Positions 53,707 to 62,458 of a stretch of DNA of 62,895 bases are shown in pieces. This stretch comes from Gammaproteobacteria bacterium. Its GTDB lineage: Bacteria > Pseudomonadota > Gammaproteobacteria > DSM-16500. The translations under genes and the position numbers were made by a program. Position 1 is the first letter of the stretch. Each line of letters begins with the position of its first letter. The notes beneath the pieces are model-generated. The model was not told where the DNA came from, did no database searches, and saw only the letters and a program-made list of their open reading frames with translations. The stretch lies in NCBI GenBank assembly GCA_021324335.1, contig JAJPJH010000035.1:1-62895 (forward strand), read 5' to 3'.

Positions 53707-55311
53707 ATGAAGAAATCACCGAATTTTTCTGAAGCGCAAAAATTACACCAAACTGGCCGGTTGGCGGAAGCCCAACAGGCTTATCTCACTATTCTGGAAG
53801 CCAATCCAACTGATGCTGAAACCCTGCATTGGTTAGGATTACTTTATGCAGAAGAAGGAAAACTAGATGAAGCTGCACAGTGTATAGAGAAAGCCATCAC
53901 GCATGTTCCTATGGAGCCTTCCCTGATATTACATCTAGCGAATATCTATAAAGCAAAGAAAATGTTTCAGAAAGCCAAATACCTATTGCAAGAATTAATT
54001 AATGCGCATGCTGATTTCGCTGCTGCTCATAATAATTTAGGCACCGTGTATGCTGCAGAAGGGAAATGGCAGCAAGCAGCAGCTGCTTATCAAGCAGCTA
54101 TTAATCTTCAATCTAATTATGCTGATGCTTATTACAATCTCGGGTTAGCACTCCTTCAATTAAACCGCCAATTGGAAGCAAAAAATGTTTTTTCCGCTTT
54201 ATTAGAACTCAATCCGCACCATGTCGGAAGTCATTTTCAGCTTGGGCGTTTATTAATGCAACAGCATCACTATCAAACAGCTATCGATCATTTTCTGCAT
54301 ATTGAAAAACAACATCCTTTTCATTTCGAAACCCATGTTAATTTAGCGACTTGTTATCTCGCCTTAGGCCAACTAAACGAAGCAAAACAGCATTATCTTA
54401 AAGCAGTTGAGATAAAACCAGATGATACTCAAGTATTATTTAATCTAGGTGTTATCTCAGCGCAGCAAGGTGAGATCAATTCGGCGATAAATTATTATCA
54501 ACGTGTGGTAGAAGTGAACCCGGATGCGATCGATGCACATCATAATCTGGCTTATCTCTATTTAATGATGAAAGAAACACCCTCTGCTTTATCCCATTTT
54601 CGCGACATTCTGCGTGTTCAACCCCATAATGAGGCTGTACGTCATACTATTCATATTTTGACGCAGCAAAAACATATCTCCTCCTCGCCTCCCGATTATA
54701 TTCGTTCCTTATTTGATTCTTACGCAGGTCATTATGATGTGCATCTCGTTAATACGCTGCATTATCATCTGCCGACCTTGTTTTTTGATTTGATACAAAC
54801 GCTCCCTGGCGATAAATCCTGGGATATTTTAGATCTAGGTTGTGGGACGGGTCTTTGCGGGGAAATCATGAAACCGATGGCAAAATCGCTAATCGGTGTC
54901 GATCTTTCTGGGAAAATGCTGGCTGTTGCGGAGCAAAAACACCTATATGATCAGTTAATTGAGAGCGATGTTGTCTCTTTTCTAGCCGCTACGCCACAAC
55001 ATTACGATTTAGTGATGGCAGGTGATATCCTCGTTTATATGGGGGACCTCACGCCGGTATTTTCAGCTATCACGAAGGTTTTAAAACCAGGTGGCTTCTT
55101 CCTCTTTAATGCTGAAATCCATCAGAAAGAAGATTATCTCTTAACCAATTCCGGCCGTTTTGCTCATAGTAAAGCATATTTAGATCAATTGGCTTTGCAG
55201 AACCACCTGATTATTTTACAGTATCAAATAGCAGTGATCCGAATGCAGGATCAACAACCAGTATGGGGGCACTTGTATTTATGCGGCAGTCCTATTTCTT
55301 CTTCAGTCTAG
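53707..55311 (+). CDS. TPR-repeat protein with C-terminal SAM-dependent methyltransferase
   Basis: About nine tetratricopeptide repeats (residues 5-315; e.g. NNLGTVYAAEGKWQQAAAAYQAAINLQ) precede a class I methyltransferase (about 365-500) with DILDLGCGTGLCGEIM, LIGVDLSGKMLAVAEQK and LVMAGDILVYMGDL. The repeats probably bind the protein substrate. The substrate is unknown. The last 31 bases overlap the next gene. Confidence 0.85.
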   Translation: MKKSPNFSEAQKLHQTGRLAEAQQAYLTILEANPTDAETLHWLGLLYAEEGKLDEAAQCIEKAITHVPMEPSLILHLANIYKAKKMFQKAKYLLQELINAHADFAAAHNNLGTVYAAEGKWQQAAAAYQAAINLQSNYADAYYNLGLALLQLNRQLEAKNVFSALLELNPHHVGSHFQLGRLLMQQHHYQTAIDHFLHIEKQHPFHFETHVNLATCYLALGQLNEAKQHYLKAVEIKPDDTQVLFNLGVISAQQGEINSAINYYQRVVEVNPDAIDAHHNLAYLYLMMKETPSALSHFRDILRVQPHNEAVRHTIHILTQQKHISSSPPDYIRSLFDSYAGHYDVHLVNTLHYHLPTLFFDLIQTLPGDKSWDILDLGCGTGLCGEIMKPMAKSLIGVDLSGKMLAVAEQKHLYDQLIESDVVSFLAATPQHYDLVMAGDILVYMGDLTPVFSAITKVLKPGGFFLFNAEIHQKEDYLLTNSGRFAHSKAYLDQLALQNHLIILQYQIAVIRMQDQQPVWGHLYLCGSPISSSV

Positions 55312-56555
55312 TCATGCTGGCGTCACTCTCCGGTTGCGCGCATCAGGTGCCAACCACCGATTTGGGACAAGAGCATTGGCAGATGTTTGTGGATAAAGAC
55401 CCTAAGCAATGGACGCGCGGTGCAGATAATTGGTTTTTTACAGGCCAACCGAATAGTACGGAGCTTGCTAATCGGAATGCACCTTACACGGCAGCGATGA
55501 GTGATATGCAAGTCCGCGTACCAGATACGATTAATAGCATTCGAGTGAATGGCGATTTCCAAGTTCAAATCTTCGGCGCGAGCGAGCACGCTAGTGCTTA
55601 TCTGACGGGACCAAATGCAGGGATACAAGCGGTAGCTGTTGAAGTACGCGGGCAGACTTTATATATCCATCAAACCCAGCCTGTAGCGCCTGGTGTGATG
55701 AGAAACGTGATTGTTCGCATCGGTGTGCTGAAGCTTAATAATCTGACGCAGATGGGAAATGGTAGAATAGAAGCCATTGGTATTCGTAGCGATGACCTCT
55801 GTGTGGCGAGTACGGCGGATTCCTGTGGAAATATCTACTTAGCAGGCAGAGTGAATTTAAGACGGGTGACGCAAAATGGTCACGGCGCCATTACTATTTT
55901 AGGTGCGACTGCTTCTACTCTCGATATCAGTACCGGCGGCTCAGGCCCAGTCAATATCAGCGGCCAGTTAGGTATTAGGTCAATCACCCATCATGGTTCA
56001 AGTAATATTAATCTGATTGGCGCGACGAGTTATCGTCCAGTGGCTATTTCAGCAGACGGTAGCGGCAAAATAGGCATTTATGGTTGTGCAAATCTGAAAA
56101 CGATACAAGCAAAAGATGCCATCCGTGTCTATGCTTATCCCATTAATAGTATGGATCTCACAGTCACCGAGCAAAATGTTGCGGGGGTAGGATTAGCTGG
56201 ATTGGTGCAAAATCTGTATGTAGATACCTATAATTCTTCTCGTTTTGATGGCAGTAATTTATGTGCGCGAAGTGCTTACGTCAGAGCGCATGATAGTTCA
56301 CATATTAATGTGACAGCCAACGGTAAGATTTTTGCATCGGCTGATCGGGATGGCAGTATTTATTTCTATGGTCCTGCGAATTTATTAACAGATTTTCCTG
56401 GCAGCGATGATCACGTGATTGCAATGGGAAATCGTAATTGGTGCAATTATAACAGTGAATATCGGCCTTATTCTTACACGTTATCGCATGGAAAAGAAAA
56501 TTTGTTTTATGTTTATAAGGCAAAACGTGCGGTGCGAGGGTATAAGGATGAATGA
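55281..56555 (+). CDS. Lipoprotein with GIN-type (DUF2807) beta-helix domain
   Basis: With the ATG at 55281 the protein has 424 residues and a lipobox LASLSGC. Then follow repeated short beta units: VNGDFQVQIFG, VEVRGQTLYIHQTQP, LTQMGNGRIEAIG, VTQNGHGAITILGATASTLDISTGGSGPVNISG and ITHHGSSNINLIG. These are the hallmarks of the GIN/auto-transporter-adhesin head domain, a right-handed beta-helix. It is probably anchored in the outer membrane. Translation may be coupled to the TPR-methyltransferase gene. Confidence 0.82.
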   Translation: MRQSYFFFSLVMLASLSGCAHQVPTTDLGQEHWQMFVDKDPKQWTRGADNWFFTGQPNSTELANRNAPYTAAMSDMQVRVPDTINSIRVNGDFQVQIFGASEHASAYLTGPNAGIQAVAVEVRGQTLYIHQTQPVAPGVMRNVIVRIGVLKLNNLTQMGNGRIEAIGIRSDDLCVASTADSCGNIYLAGRVNLRRVTQNGHGAITILGATASTLDISTGGSGPVNISGQLGIRSITHHGSSNINLIGATSYRPVAISADGSGKIGIYGCANLKTIQAKDAIRVYAYPINSMDLTVTEQNVAGVGLAGLVQNLYVDTYNSSRFDGSNLCARSAYVRAHDSSHINVTANGKIFASADRDGSIYFYGPANLLTDFPGSDDHVIAMGNRNWCNYNSEYRPYSYTLSHGKENLFYVYKAKRAVRGYKDE

Positions 56556-56573
56556 TGGTCTTTCGTCACTACA

Positions 56574-56599
56574 GTCATTCCCGCTTGCGCGGGAATGAT
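56574..56599. repeat. Single copy of the GTCATTCCCGC palindromic repeat
   Basis: A 10-bp stem TCATTCCCGC/GCGGGAATGA with a TTGC loop, the same repeat family as the two units inside tonB (6461-6569). Here it lies between two convergent genes, the ordinary location, and may act as a transcript end. Confidence 0.88.
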
Positions 56600-56614
56600 A
56601 TGGGTGGAGGAAGA

Positions 56615-57529
56615 TTAAGTATAAATCACCTTATCCAACTCGCTCGTAAACTGTCCAGTCAACATATGCAAAAAACCAGGCTCCGTACTATACTCCCTAT
56701 ATTCAGTCGTCTTAAACTCTTTCTCCATTGCATCCGTCAAATTCCCCAATCCATCTACCAAGCCCAACTTAAGAGCTGTTTGACCCGTCCAAAAATCACC
56801 CGTAAACAAAATAGAAGCATTCGCATGCAATCTACCTTTTCGTCCTTCTAGCACTGCTTGCGCAAAATTCTGATGAACTTCACTCATCACTTGTGTAATT
56901 TTTTGTAAATCTGACGGAGTTTGCGGTAAAAATGGGTCTAAACGATCTTTTGCATTCCCTGCGGTATAAACTCGCCGTTCAATCCCAATCTTCTTAATGA
57001 GATCAACAAACCCAAACCCTTTCATGATGACACCGATAGAACCTGTTAGCGTATTAGGGTTCACATAAATTTCATCCCCTGCAACCGCTACGAAATAAGC
57101 GCCCGACGTTAACATATCTTCACCCACGATCACGACTTTTTTATGATATTTTTTCTTTAATCTTACAATCGCATCATGAATAATCGATGCTTGCACAGGC
57201 GTACCACCAGGTGAATCAATATCTAATACTACGCCGACTGCATTTTTATCCGCAAAAGCATCTTGCAAAATAGGAATCAATTGCTCGCCTGAAAAATCTC
57301 GGCCCGGTGCAATCATGCCATCCAGGCGAATGAGTGCAACGTATTTACCACCCTTCATGCCGCTAGGTGTAGGCGCCCCCACTAATTGGAAAATGTTAAA
57401 GATCAAGTAGACAAATAATGCAAACCAAGCAACAAATCGTATATTTTTCCACCGACGTTCAGCGCGTTTTTCTTTTAGTAAGTCTTGGACAAGCATCGAC
57501 GTGACATCATTATTTTTAATTTCTTGCAT
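56615..57529 (-). CDS. sppA: Signal peptide peptidase SppA (S49 family)
   Basis: The 304-residue protein has one N-terminal membrane helix (FVAWFALFVYLIFNIF) and the S49 blocks VVLDIDSPGGTPVQA, SGAYFVAVAGDEIYVNPNTLTGSIGVI (nucleophile Ser in LTSGAYF) and NFAQAVLEGRKGR, TGDFWTGQTALKLGLVDGLG. It is the short one-domain form. It degrades cleaved signal peptides in the inner membrane. Divergent from the oxidase operon. Confidence 0.93.
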   Translation of the reverse strand: MQEIKNNDVTSMLVQDLLKEKRAERRWKNIRFVAWFALFVYLIFNIFQLVGAPTPSGMKGGKYVALIRLDGMIAPGRDFSGEQLIPILQDAFADKNAVGVVLDIDSPGGTPVQASIIHDAIVRLKKKYHKKVVIVGEDMLTSGAYFVAVAGDEIYVNPNTLTGSIGVIMKGFGFVDLIKKIGIERRVYTAGNAKDRLDPFLPQTPSDLQKITQVMSEVHQNFAQAVLEGRKGRLHANASILFTGDFWTGQTALKLGLVDGLGNLTDAMEKEFKTTEYREYSTEPGFLHMLTGQFTSELDKVIYT

Positions 57530-57636
57530 AATTTTTTATTCCCATAGTTTTAATCGTAGCAAACTGTCGTTATAATTCGCGAACAAAATTTCGTTCTATA
57601 AATTAACAACCGTAAAAACTCACGGAAGGAGACAGC

Positions 57637-59208
57637 GTGCGAAGAGTACAATCTACCCTGTTTGCTTTGCTTGCCGCAAGTAGCGCGGCTTACGCAGACA
57701 CTACTTTGAATCTCACCGAAGGTGTTGCACCCATTAGTCATGATGTCTATCAGCTTCACATGGCGATTTTCTGGGTTTGCGTCATTATTGGTATCGGTGT
57801 ATTTGGCGTCATGTTTTATTCCATCATCTACCATCGTAAATCTAGAAGAGCGAAAGCAGCGCAATTTCATTCTCACCCTTGGCTTGAAATTACATGGACT
57901 ATCGTTCCAGCGATTATTTTAATACTGATGGCGATTCCTGCTACCAAAGTATTGCTTAATATGAATAATCATGAAAAAGATGATATTACGATTAAAATCA
58001 CCGGGTATCAGTGGAAATGGCATTATGAATATATAGAAGATGGCATTAGTTTCTTTAGCAATCTTTCTACGCCTATGGACCAACTGCATAATCAGGCACC
58101 TAAAGGGGAATTCTATTTGCGCGAAGTGGATCATCCATTGGTGATTCCAATTCATAAGAAAATCCGCTTTTTAGTCACCTCTAATGATGTTAATCATGCT
58201 TGGTGGGTGCCTGATTTTGGCATCAAGCGCGATGCTATCGCTGGCTTTATCAATGAAGCGTGGACGATGGTGGATAAACCAGGTATTTATCGCGGTCAAT
58301 GCGCAGAGCTTTGCGGGATTAATCATGCTTTTATGCCGATTGTAGTAGTTGCAACGACCGAGCAAGGCTATCGAGATTGGGTGGCTCAGCAAAAAGGCCA
58401 AGCTACACAAGGTGCTGCAGATGTTAACAAAACATGGGCTATGCAGGAATTGATGAAGGAAGGTGAACAAGTTTATACACGGATATGTGCGGCTTGTCAC
58501 CAACCCGGTGGCACAGGATTGCCACCGACATTTCCTGCTTTAAAAGGCAGTAAAGTAGCAACAGGCCCACTTGCTAACCATGTTACGACTGTTTTCAATG
58601 GTGTCTCAGGTACCGCAATGCAGGCGTTCAAGAATCAACTGAGCGATGTGGAGTTGGCAGGTGTCATTACCTATGAGCGCAATGCATTTGGTAACAATAC
58701 GGGAACGTCTGTACAACCCATACAAATCAAGGCATTCCGAGATGGTAAGTCGATAGAAGAAGCATTGGCAACGAAACCCTCTGGTAAAGCACAAGCACCT
58801 GCAGGGTCTACCTCAACTGCGCCAGCCCCGGGAGCGCCAGCAGCAGGAACTACTTTGGCACCAGCCGCTCCTAGCGCTGCTTCTCCTGCAGATGAGTTGA
58901 AAGCAGCGATGGCACGAGGTGAAAAAGTGTATATGGGTACTTGTGCGGTTTGTCATCAACCAACAGGTATGGGTATGCCGCCGACTTTCCCTGCACTCAA
59001 AGGTAGCCCTATTGCAACAGGGCCTGTCGCAGGACATATCAACCGTGTTCTGAATGGTAAACCAGGTACAGCCATGCAAGCTTTCAAAGATCAATTCAAT
59101 GATCAAGATCTGGCTGATGTGATTACGTATGAACGGAATGCCTGGGGTAATAACACGGGTACATTGGTGACACCAGCTGATATCAAAACAGCGCGTGAAC
59201 ACAGTTAA
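57637..59208 (+). CDS. ctaC: Cytochrome c oxidase subunit II with two fused cytochrome c domains
   Basis: The 523-residue protein starts at GTG after AAGGAG. It has a signal peptide, two membrane helices (about 40-62 and 86-106) and the CuA domain with H187 and QCAELCGINHAFM (C222, C226, H230, M233). Two cytochrome c domains follow, with CAACH (284-288) and CAVCH (436-440), joined by a Pro/Ala/Gly-rich linker (about 380-418). The cytochrome domains are close copies of each other (PPTFPALKGS..ATGP and TAMQAFK..). Electrons enter the aa3-type oxidase here. Heads ctaCDGE. Confidence 0.96.
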   Translation: MRRVQSTLFALLAASSAAYADTTLNLTEGVAPISHDVYQLHMAIFWVCVIIGIGVFGVMFYSIIYHRKSRRAKAAQFHSHPWLEITWTIVPAIILILMAIPATKVLLNMNNHEKDDITIKITGYQWKWHYEYIEDGISFFSNLSTPMDQLHNQAPKGEFYLREVDHPLVIPIHKKIRFLVTSNDVNHAWWVPDFGIKRDAIAGFINEAWTMVDKPGIYRGQCAELCGINHAFMPIVVVATTEQGYRDWVAQQKGQATQGAADVNKTWAMQELMKEGEQVYTRICAACHQPGGTGLPPTFPALKGSKVATGPLANHVTTVFNGVSGTAMQAFKNQLSDVELAGVITYERNAFGNNTGTSVQPIQIKAFRDGKSIEEALATKPSGKAQAPAGSTSTAPAPGAPAAGTTLAPAAPSAASPADELKAAMARGEKVYMGTCAVCHQPTGMGMPPTFPALKGSPIATGPVAGHINRVLNGKPGTAMQAFKDQFNDQDLADVITYERNAWGNNTGTLVTPADIKTAREHS

Positions 59209-59238
59209 GACACTCAATAAACTAAACGGGAGGGACCC

Positions 59239-60945
59239 ATGACAACTCACGAATATCATTACTCACATGGCCACGAAGACCGTGGCCACGCTCACGGCCA
59301 TGGACATGATCATCATCATGAGCCACCGCCTCATCATTCATTTAAAAAAGGATTTATGCCATGGTTAAAAGGTTGGGTCTTCACCACCAACCATAAAGAT
59401 ATTGGCACACTTTACTTATTCTTTAGTTTGATCATGCTGTTCTTCGGCGGCGCAATGGCATTGTTGATACGCTTGCAATTGTTCCAGCCGGGTGCCAGTT
59501 TCTTCGATCCTAATACCTATAATGAACTGGTGACGATGCACGGTTTAGTCATGATCTTTGGTGTCATCATGCCTGCGTTCGTTGGTTTGGCGAACTGGAT
59601 GGTGCCGATGATGATAGGTGCGCCTGATATGGCATTACCACGCTTAAACAACTGGAGCTTTTGGATTTTACCTTTTGCTTTCACGCTGTTAATTATTTCA
59701 TTGCTTCAGCCAGGTTCCGGACCTAATTTCGGTTGGACGATGTATGCACCTTTATCCACGCTGTATGGACCACCCAGCACCGATTATCTTATCGTGGCAA
59801 TCCACTTGATGGGTATTTCTTCCGTACTCGGTGCGATTAACATCATTGCTACCATTACCAACTTACGTGCACCAGGCATGGGTTGGATGCAAATGCCATT
59901 ATTTGTGTGGACGTGGTTTATCACTGCCTTTTTATTGATTGGTGCCATGCCAGTACTTGCCGGTGTCGTCACCATGGTGTTATTTGATCGCCATTTTGGT
60001 ACTAGCTTTTTTAATGCAGCAGGTGGCGGTGATCCTGTGATGTACCAACATTTGTTTTGGTTCTTTGGTCACCCGGAAGTGTACATCATGATTTTGCCAG
60101 CGTTTGGTATTGTCTCTGAAATTATTCCCACCTTCGCGCGCAAAAGATTATTCGGCTATGAATTTATGGTAGGCGCTGTAGCAGCGATTGCGATTCTCTC
60201 TTACATCGTATGGGGGCATCACATGTTTACAGCAGGTATGGCAGTCGGTACACAAATTTATTTTATGTACGTGACCATGCTCATCGCTGTCCCCACGGGT
60301 ATCAAAGTATTTAACTGGGTAGCCACTATGTGGCGCGGGGCATTGACGTTTGAAACTCCCATGTTATTTGCAACTGCTTTCGTGATTCTCTTCACTATTG
60401 GGGGCTTCTCTGGGTTGATGCTTGCTATTGTGCCAGCAGATTATCAATACCAAGATACGTATTTTGTTGTTGCTCATTTCCATTACGTACTCGTTGCGGG
60501 TGCGCTGCTCTCTATTTTTGCTGCTATTTATTATTGGCTGCCAAAATGGACAGGCCGTTATTACAACGAAGCCTTAGGCAAATGGCATTTTTGGTTAACC
60601 GTGATTGGCGTTAACGTCACCTTCTTTCCTATGCATTTCTTGGGATTAGCAGGGATGCCAAGACGAATTGCTGATTATGCTATCCAATATACTGAGTTCA
60701 ATATGGTAGCAACAGTGGGTGCCTTCATTCTTGGCTTTGCACAGTTTATTTTCTTATATAACGTGCTGGCGACTGTGTTCGGCAAAGGTAAAAAAGCAGA
60801 TGGTCGTGTGTGGGAAGGATCACATGGTTTGGAATGGACGTTAGATTCACCGCCTCCTTACCATAGTTTTTCAACCCCGCCTACCTTAACCCTCACGCAA
60901 CATGAAGTCGGTGAGAAATTTGAAAAAGTCTTAGACCATCATTAG
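59239..60945 (+). CDS. ctaD: Cytochrome c oxidase subunit I with His-rich N-terminus
   Basis: The 568-residue protein has 12 membrane helices with the heme a/a3 and CuB ligands: MHGLVMIFGVIMPAF, WFFGHPEVYIMILPAFGI (His-Glu-Tyr), VWGHHMFTAGM (CuB histidines) and VVAHFHYVLVAGA. It is the catalytic, proton-pumping subunit. Residues 4-33 contain 13 histidines (SHGHEDRGHAHGHGHDHHHE), an unusual cytoplasmic extension that may bind copper or another metal. Confidence 0.97.
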   Translation: MTTHEYHYSHGHEDRGHAHGHGHDHHHEPPPHHSFKKGFMPWLKGWVFTTNHKDIGTLYLFFSLIMLFFGGAMALLIRLQLFQPGASFFDPNTYNELVTMHGLVMIFGVIMPAFVGLANWMVPMMIGAPDMALPRLNNWSFWILPFAFTLLIISLLQPGSGPNFGWTMYAPLSTLYGPPSTDYLIVAIHLMGISSVLGAINIIATITNLRAPGMGWMQMPLFVWTWFITAFLLIGAMPVLAGVVTMVLFDRHFGTSFFNAAGGGDPVMYQHLFWFFGHPEVYIMILPAFGIVSEIIPTFARKRLFGYEFMVGAVAAIAILSYIVWGHHMFTAGMAVGTQIYFMYVTMLIAVPTGIKVFNWVATMWRGALTFETPMLFATAFVILFTIGGFSGLMLAIVPADYQYQDTYFVVAHFHYVLVAGALLSIFAAIYYWLPKWTGRYYNEALGKWHFWLTVIGVNVTFFPMHFLGLAGMPRRIADYAIQYTEFNMVATVGAFILGFAQFIFLYNVLATVFGKGKKADGRVWEGSHGLEWTLDSPPPYHSFSTPPTLTLTQHEVGEKFEKVLDHH

Positions 60946-60956
60946 GAGTTGATTCG

Positions 60957-61517
60957 ATGACGGAAAAAAAATCCCATCGTAAGATTTTCATGATTGGCGG
61001 CATCGTTGTCGCCATCATGTTTGGTTTTTCGTTTGCGATGGTGCCTTTGTACAGCATGTTATGCAAAGCAGCGGGTCTTAATACCTCTATTGCAAACGGC
61101 GCATTAACCACACCCATTGCTGCTGCGCAAATTGCGAAAGAAGCAGATATGAGTCGTGAAATTACGGTTCAGTTTACTGCAACGAATCACATGGGCATGC
61201 CCTGGGATTTTTATCCGCGTACGAAGTCGATGGTGGTTCATCCAGGGGAAAAAGCAAAAGTCTATTTTTATGCTAAAAACATGACGGACAAAGTGATGGT
61301 TGCCCAAGCTATTCCAGGGATGACACCACCTGAAGCTATTGGCCATTTTCATAAAATAGAATGTTTTTGTTTTCGTCAACAGACTTTGAAAGGATATGAA
61401 AGCAAAGACATGGCAATCGTTTTTCAAATTGACAAGGATATACCGAAGGACGTTCACGTTATCACATTAGCGTATACGTTATTTGATGCCACACCAAAAG
61501 AACCACGAAAGGGATAA
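60957..61517 (+). CDS. ctaG: Cytochrome c oxidase assembly protein CtaG/Cox11
   Basis: The 186-residue protein has one N-terminal helix (MIGGIVVAIMFGFSFAMVPLYSMLCKAAG) and a periplasmic immunoglobulin-like domain with the copper motif ECFCFRQQTL. It delivers copper to CuB of subunit I. Position between ctaD and ctaE is standard. Confidence 0.96.
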   Translation: MTEKKSHRKIFMIGGIVVAIMFGFSFAMVPLYSMLCKAAGLNTSIANGALTTPIAAAQIAKEADMSREITVQFTATNHMGMPWDFYPRTKSMVVHPGEKAKVYFYAKNMTDKVMVAQAIPGMTPPEAIGHFHKIECFCFRQQTLKGYESKDMAIVFQIDKDIPKDVHVITLAYTLFDATPKEPRKG

Positions 61518-61520
61518 CAA

Positions 61521-62447
61521 ATGATGACGACACATTCAAAGAAATATCAGCCAACTAAACATTATTTTATTGCTGAACCTTCTTTTTGGCCTATCATCGG
61601 GTCAACAGGATTATTTTGTACGGTATTTGGCTTAGTCCAAATTCTGCATGGAGATGCGGTAGGTCCTTTCATCATGTTAGGTGGTATGCTGATTTTGATT
61701 ACGACCATGTTTGGATGGTTTGGTCATGTGATCAAAGAAAGTTTAGCTGGGTTGCATAGTTTGCAAATGGATAGAACCTATCGATGGGGAATGCTATGGT
61801 TTATTGTTTCTGAAATCGCTCTGTTCGGTGTTTTTTTTGGCGCGCTTTTTTACACCCGCATTTTCAGCATCCCAACCCTAGGCGGTACGCCGCTTGAATT
61901 TACGAAAGAGTTAATGTTAACCACGGGGGTTGCGACGCATGACTATCTGTGGTCTCACTTCCAGAGCGCATGGCCCTTACTCCTTAATCCGAATCCACAG
62001 CTGTTCCATGGACCGGAGGAAGTGGTTTATACTTGGGGAATCCCAGCTTTAAATACTTTCTTATTATTAAGCAGTGCTCTCACCGTCACGTGGGCACACT
62101 GGGGATTAAAAAAGAACAATCGGCGACAATTACTTGTTGGATTAATGGTTACCATTTTATTAGGCTGTATCTTCGAAGGATTCCAAGCCTATGAATACAC
62201 GGAAGCTTATTTACATTTTCATCTGACATTAGCTAGTGGTATTTATGGTACGACATTCTTTACTTTAACGGGGTTACACGCCGCCCATGTGAGTATCGGC
62301 GTGATTATGTTGACTGTGATTTTAATTCGCTGTATAAAAGGCCACTTTTTACCGGAACATCATTTTGCTTTCGAAGCGGTGTCTTGGTATTGGCATTTTG
62401 TAGACGTGGTGTGGTTATTCTTATTCGTATTTGTATATTGGTTATAA
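61521..62447 (+). CDS. ctaE: Cytochrome c oxidase subunit III
   Basis: The 308-residue protein has seven membrane helices and the family patterns YRWGMLWFIVSEIALFGVFFGALFYTR, LHAAHVSIGVIML and SWYWHFVDVVWLFLFVFVYWL. It stabilises the oxidase. It ends 11 bp before the next ATG. Confidence 0.96.
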   Translation: MMTTHSKKYQPTKHYFIAEPSFWPIIGSTGLFCTVFGLVQILHGDAVGPFIMLGGMLILITTMFGWFGHVIKESLAGLHSLQMDRTYRWGMLWFIVSEIALFGVFFGALFYTRIFSIPTLGGTPLEFTKELMLTTGVATHDYLWSHFQSAWPLLLNPNPQLFHGPEEVVYTWGIPALNTFLLLSSALTVTWAHWGLKKNNRRQLLVGLMVTILLGCIFEGFQAYEYTEAYLHFHLTLASGIYGTTFFTLTGLHAAHVSIGVIMLTVILIRCIKGHFLPEHHFAFEAVSWYWHFVDVVWLFLFVFVYWL

Positions 62448-62458
62448 AATGAGCTTAT

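Noticed and set aside
56552..56851. A 99-codon frame beginning in the palindromic repeat
   Set aside because: Antisense to the 3' part of sppA, whose protein is well conserved.
58171..59259. Several Cys/His-rich open frames on the minus strand
   Set aside because: They are shadows of the ctaC cytochrome and linker regions.
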